Made by a program: the position numbers and the translations under genes. A stretch of DNA of 64,000 nucleotides, taken from positions 3,587,001-3,651,000 of the forward strand of contig NZ_CP090004.1 in the NCBI RefSeq assembly GCF_021390175.1. Reading direction: 5' to 3'. Below, piece by piece: positions 60,935-64,000 of the stretch. The stretch is from Flagellimonas sp. HMM57. GTDB taxonomy: Bacteria; Bacteroidota; Bacteroidia; Flavobacteriales; Flavobacteriaceae. Numbering within the stretch: position 1 is the stretch's first letter; each line of letters opens with the position of its first letter. The notes beneath the pieces were generated by a model that did not search any database, was not told the DNA's origin, and saw nothing but the letters and a program-made list of their open reading frames with translations.

Positions 60935-62062
60935 GTGAATGACCCTAAAATACTAATTGTAGGTGGAGGATTGGCCGGATTGACTGCGGCGTTGGATTTA
61001 GCGCAGCGGGGAAAACAGGTTTTGGTCATTGAAAAGAACACCTATCCAAATCATAAAGTGTGTGGGGAGTATGTTTCTAATGAGGTCAAGCCCTATTTGG
61101 AACATTTGGGATTATCCTTATCAGATTTTAGCCTACCAGAAATCGACACACTGCAAATAAGCACCCAAAAAGGGCGGGTCACACAAATTGATTTACCATT
61201 GGGTGGCTTCGGAATAAGTAGGTACGCATTGGACTACCATCTTTACATGCTGGCCAAAAAAAAGGGGGTTATTTTTCAATTTGATACGGTTACCGATATT
61301 CAATTTATTAATGATGAATTTTTGGTAACCCTCTCTGCTGAGAATACGATTTCGGCTATGGTGGTTTTGGGAGCTTTTGGTAAACGTTCTAACTTAGATG
61401 TTAAGCTTAAGCGCGGATTTATAAAACAAAAGTCCCAGTGGCTGGGTATAAAATGTCATTATACATATAGCGGTCATCCTTCCAATATGGTCGGATTGCA
61501 TAATTTTCCTGGCGGTTATGGAGGATTGTCCCAAGTTGAAGATGGGAGTTTGAATTTCTGTAGTTTGGTTAATTATGAAAGCTTTAAAAAAGAAAGGGAT
61601 ATTACTGCTTTTAATGAAAAAATAGTTTCGCAAAATCCCTTTTTGAGAGAGTTTTTATCCAAGGCAGCACCAAAATTCGAGAAATCGATAAGTATTGCCC
61701 AGATCTCATTTGAAAAGAAAAAGGCGGTTGAAAATCATATATTAATGTGTGGAGATACCGCAGGATTGATTCATCCGCTTTGTGGCAATGGAATGGCCAT
61801 GGCTATACATAGTGCAAAATTGGCTGTTGAAAGCGTAATCCACTTTTTGGAAAAAGCCAGTTTTACGCGGGAGAACATGGAAAATGAATATCAACAGCTA
61901 TGGGAGAAGAATTTTAAAGAGCGATTGTGGATGGGAAGACAATTGCAGAAGCTTATGATGCATACCAAATGGTTTAATTTTGGGATGAATACGGTGGCAA
62001 ATTCAAGAATGGTTCTTCGTGGTTTGATTCGGAGCACTCATGGAAACCCAATTACGATTTGA
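60935..62062 (+). CDS. FAD-dependent oxidoreductase of the type III PKS cluster
   Basis: 375 residues. N-terminal FAD motif ILIVGGGLAGLTAALDLAQRG then VIEKN; the second signature LMCGDTAGLIHPLCGNGMAMAIHSAKLA near residue 285 resembles geranylgeranyl-reductase/aromatic-hydroxylase flavoproteins (GD-x-A). Likely modifies the polyketide product or an isoprenoid (inference). GTG start at 60935 because an earlier TTG falls in the preceding terminator. The stop overlaps the methyltransferase start (TGATG). Confidence 0.82.
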   Translation: MNDPKILIVGGGLAGLTAALDLAQRGKQVLVIEKNTYPNHKVCGEYVSNEVKPYLEHLGLSLSDFSLPEIDTLQISTQKGRVTQIDLPLGGFGISRYALDYHLYMLAKKKGVIFQFDTVTDIQFINDEFLVTLSAENTISAMVVLGAFGKRSNLDVKLKRGFIKQKSQWLGIKCHYTYSGHPSNMVGLHNFPGGYGGLSQVEDGSLNFCSLVNYESFKKERDITAFNEKIVSQNPFLREFLSKAAPKFEKSISIAQISFEKKKAVENHILMCGDTAGLIHPLCGNGMAMAIHSAKLAVESVIHFLEKASFTRENMENEYQQLWEKNFKERLWMGRQLQKLMMHTKWFNFGMNTVANSRMVLRGLIRSTHGNPITI

Positions 62063-62775
62063 TGGATTTTTCGGTCAGAAGTATACAGCCTGAGATTATG
62101 GACGATGCTAATCTGGAGTACGATAAGCTCAGTGAGGCGTACGAGGATATCAATAGGTGCAATAAGATGCTGGGTGGAGATGGAATAACCATAAATGCGG
62201 TCTGGAATTTAATAAAACCCAACACAAATAAATCGTATACGATTTTGGATATGGGCTGCGGAGATGGTGAAATACTTAGAAAGCTGTCTACTTTTCTTGA
62301 TAAAAGAGGAATTTCGCATAGTTTGGTCGGCATAGATTTAAAAGAAGATTTGCTGCGCATTGCAAAAGAAAAATCCAGTGATTTTCGGAGTCTCCAATTT
62401 AAGAAAATGGATATCTTAAAGGCTGACTCTGAGTTTACCTGTGATATTTTGATCAATACATTAACAATGCACCATTTCGATGAAGACCGTATCGATGTCT
62501 TTTTACGGCAGTTTGTAAAACTCGCAAGAGTTGGTGTGGTCATTAATGATTTGCAGCGTAGTAAACTGGCCTATTGGCTTTTCCATATTTTTGGACTATT
62601 CTTTATTAACACAAAAGTTGCCAAGCATGACGGTCTTGTTTCTATAACCAAAGGATTTAGGAAAAAAGAGCTTGTTGAGTTTTCAAAAAATATACCGAAC
62701 GTTTCACATACCATTCAATGGAAATGGGCTTTTAGATATGTTTGGATAATGAACTTTAAACGACAGTATAGTTAA
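62062..62775 (+). CDS. SAM-dependent methyltransferase of the type III PKS cluster
   Basis: 237 residues, class I fold: motif I ILDMGCGDGEILRKL, then VGIDLKEDLLRIAKEK and an aromatic C-terminal half. Preceding region SDEAYEDINRC-like (EYDKLSEAYEDINRCNKML) is helical. It probably O- or C-methylates the polyketide (inference from neighbours). Its start overlaps the upstream stop, and its stop overlaps the next start by one base. Confidence 0.85.
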   Translation: MDFSVRSIQPEIMDDANLEYDKLSEAYEDINRCNKMLGGDGITINAVWNLIKPNTNKSYTILDMGCGDGEILRKLSTFLDKRGISHSLVGIDLKEDLLRIAKEKSSDFRSLQFKKMDILKADSEFTCDILINTLTMHHFDEDRIDVFLRQFVKLARVGVVINDLQRSKLAYWLFHIFGLFFINTKVAKHDGLVSITKGFRKKELVEFSKNIPNVSHTIQWKWAFRYVWIMNFKRQYS

Positions 62776-63830
62776 TGAATTCAGTTCGTGTTGTGGAGGT
62801 ATCTAAACAGGTGCCCAAGTATAGCAGAGATACATCGGATATAATACCTTTTATAAATACATGGCTTTCCGGACAAGATAATCGCTTTTGTAGAAAGGTG
62901 GTGAAAATATTTGAGGGAGCGGGTGTTGATCGCCGCTATGGCATTATGGATATTGATGAGGTCTTTATGGCTACCTCTTTTGAAGAAAAAAATGCTATTT
63001 ATGCTAGAGAAGCGAAACTATTAGGAGAGAAAGCTTTGGTTAAAGCATTGGCAAAAGCCAACTGGAAAAGCGAATCGTTGGATTTTATCATTACGGTAAG
63101 CTGTACGGGTATCATGATTCCTTCGTTGGATGCCTATTTGGTCGATACGGTAGGGTTAAAGCAAAATATTGTTCGACTTCCTGTTACCGAAATGGGATGC
63201 GCAGCAGGAGTTTCAGGTCTTATATACGCCACTAATTTTCTGAGGGCAAACCCCGGAAAACGTGCGGCCGTAGTTGCCGTTGAAAGCCCTACGGCCACCT
63301 TTCAGCTAAACGATTTTTCCATGGCAAATATGGTCAGTGCCGCAATATTTGGTGATGGCGCGGCATGTGTTTTACTGTCTTCGGAAGCTGACGCTCAAGG
63401 ACCGAAAGTGGTTGGAGAAGAAATGTATCATTTTAAAGATGCTACACATTTAATGGGCTTCGACCTAACCAATACTGGGTTGAAAATGATTTTAGACCCT
63501 GCTGTTCCCCAAGTGATAGCAGAACATTTCCCAGATATTGTGCATCCGTTTTTACAGAAATTCAATTCGAGCATTGAGAAAGTGAACCATTTAATTTTTC
63601 ACCCCGGCGGAAAGAAAATTGTTCAAACTGTGGAGGAATTATTCGGTAAATTGGGCAAAAACATAGATGATACTAGAGAAGTTTTAAGGGCGTACGGTAA
63701 TATGAGCAGCGTTACCGTGCTCTATGTCCTAAAGCGATTTTTAGAAAAGGATATAAAAACTGGAGAACAGGGAATGGTTCTAAGTTTTGGTCCCGGGTTT
63801 TCAGCACAGCGTGTTTTATTGGAATGGTAA
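62775..63830 (+). CDS. Type III polyketide synthase (chalcone synthase-like)
   Basis: 351 residues of the thiolase superfamily. The catalytic triad is complete: Cys142 in TEMGCAAGVSGL, His276 in LIFHPGGKKIV, Asn309 in AYGNMSSVTVL. The Cys-containing DFIITVSCTGIMIPSLDA precedes it. Bacterial relatives make alkylresorcinols, alkylpyrones or naphthalene precursors from fatty acyl and malonyl-CoA starters; which one applies cannot be said. Part of a four-gene run with flavoprotein, methyltransferase and SDR. Confidence 0.93.
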   Translation: MNSVRVVEVSKQVPKYSRDTSDIIPFINTWLSGQDNRFCRKVVKIFEGAGVDRRYGIMDIDEVFMATSFEEKNAIYAREAKLLGEKALVKALAKANWKSESLDFIITVSCTGIMIPSLDAYLVDTVGLKQNIVRLPVTEMGCAAGVSGLIYATNFLRANPGKRAAVVAVESPTATFQLNDFSMANMVSAAIFGDGAACVLLSSEADAQGPKVVGEEMYHFKDATHLMGFDLTNTGLKMILDPAVPQVIAEHFPDIVHPFLQKFNSSIEKVNHLIFHPGGKKIVQTVEELFGKLGKNIDDTREVLRAYGNMSSVTVLYVLKRFLEKDIKTGEQGMVLSFGPGFSAQRVLLEW

Positions 63831-63849
63831 TTAGATTGGATTAGTAATA

Positions 63850-64000
63850 ATGGGTGATACAGCGAAATGGGCATTGATATTGGGAGGTAGTAGTGGACTT
63901 GGTTTGGCGGCTGTAAAAAAATTAGCTGAGGAACAATTTAATATAATAGTTGTTCATAGGGATAGAAAATCTGATTTAGAAAAAATTAATGATACTTTTC
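63850..64000 (+). CDS. Short-chain dehydrogenase/reductase, N-terminal part (runs off the right edge)
   Basis: 50 visible codons from ATG 63850, 20 bp after the PKS gene. The Rossmann opening WALILGGSSGLGLAAVKKLAEE with GGSSGLG and the following 'NIIVVHRDRKSDLEKIN' mark an SDR. The catalytic Ser/Tyr/Lys lie beyond the window. Probably the reductase of the polyketide cluster (inference). Confidence 0.8.
   Translation, partial: MGDTAKWALILGGSSGLGLAAVKKLAEEQFNIIVVHRDRKSDLEKINDTF

Overview
The window is chromosomal DNA of a Bacteroidota bacterium, almost certainly a (probably marine) member of the Flavobacteriaceae. The evidence is AT-rich DNA with dense genes on both strands, many lipoproteins and signal peptides ending in SAQ/SFSQ-like sites, promoters with the Bacteroidetes -7 element TAnnTTTG, and family-typical genes: a fused branched-chain E1 dehydrogenase, a CarboxypepD_reg/TonB-plug segment, an Smr-less MutS2, a DUF5018 lipoprotein and a TIGR03915/TIGR03916-like repair pair. 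The genus cannot be told from this window. No rRNA, tRNA, CRISPR array, prophage or insertion sequence was found.

Layout. 0-8.5 kb: a cut S41-type peptidase gene, an AraC regulator, three adjacent secreted/lipoprotein genes that share a paired promoter-proximal direct repeat resembling LytTR response-regulator sites, a tandem-GNAT protein, a GH26-like glycosidase and a tail-fibre-like coiled-coil protein. 8.6-11.8 kb: a LexA-like S24 repressor diverges from a DNA-repair-type operon (radical SAM protein, a 57-residue ORF, TIGR03915 protein); three GGAAATATTCC boxes lie in the shared promoter region. 11.8-22.4 kb: a GluR0-like receptor channel, a gamma-glutamyltransferase/ATP-grasp operon, glmM, an LpxL-type acyltransferase and a rhomboid protease driven by a palindromic divergent promoter, and a TlpA-type thioredoxin lipoprotein.

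22.4-32 kb: a giant FAD/Fe-S dehydrogenase, an LpxH-like phosphoesterase, chorismate synthase, then a tight four-gene operon: dicarboxylate/amino-acid symporter, glutathione-synthetase-like ATP-grasp ligase, N-formylglutamate amidohydrolase-like protein and a DUF1704 (QEGLA) zinc peptidase-like protein. This suggests glutamate or glutamyl-peptide metabolism. 32-47 kb is looser and richer in lineage-specific genes. It holds a DUF4139 protein with an inserted SusC-like regulatory/plug segment, a TPR-CPBP membrane protease, several lipoproteins, a decayed duplicate of a cupin gene, and two intergenic stretches packed with mini- and microsatellites and interspersed inverted repeats.

47-60 kb is mostly housekeeping and metabolic: mutS2, an SDR protein, ung, a single-domain response regulator, a cytosolic NMT1-like binding protein, ppk1, a nucleoside phosphorylase, a DUF1835 protein, a SUI1-like factor, a 2-oxoglutarate-dependent oxygenase, fused E1 alpha/beta, a lipocalin-like lipoprotein and an OmpA-type lipoprotein. 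From 60.9 kb to the right edge runs a compact type III polyketide synthase cluster: flavoprotein, methyltransferase, chalcone-synthase-like enzyme, then the start of an SDR reductase gene.
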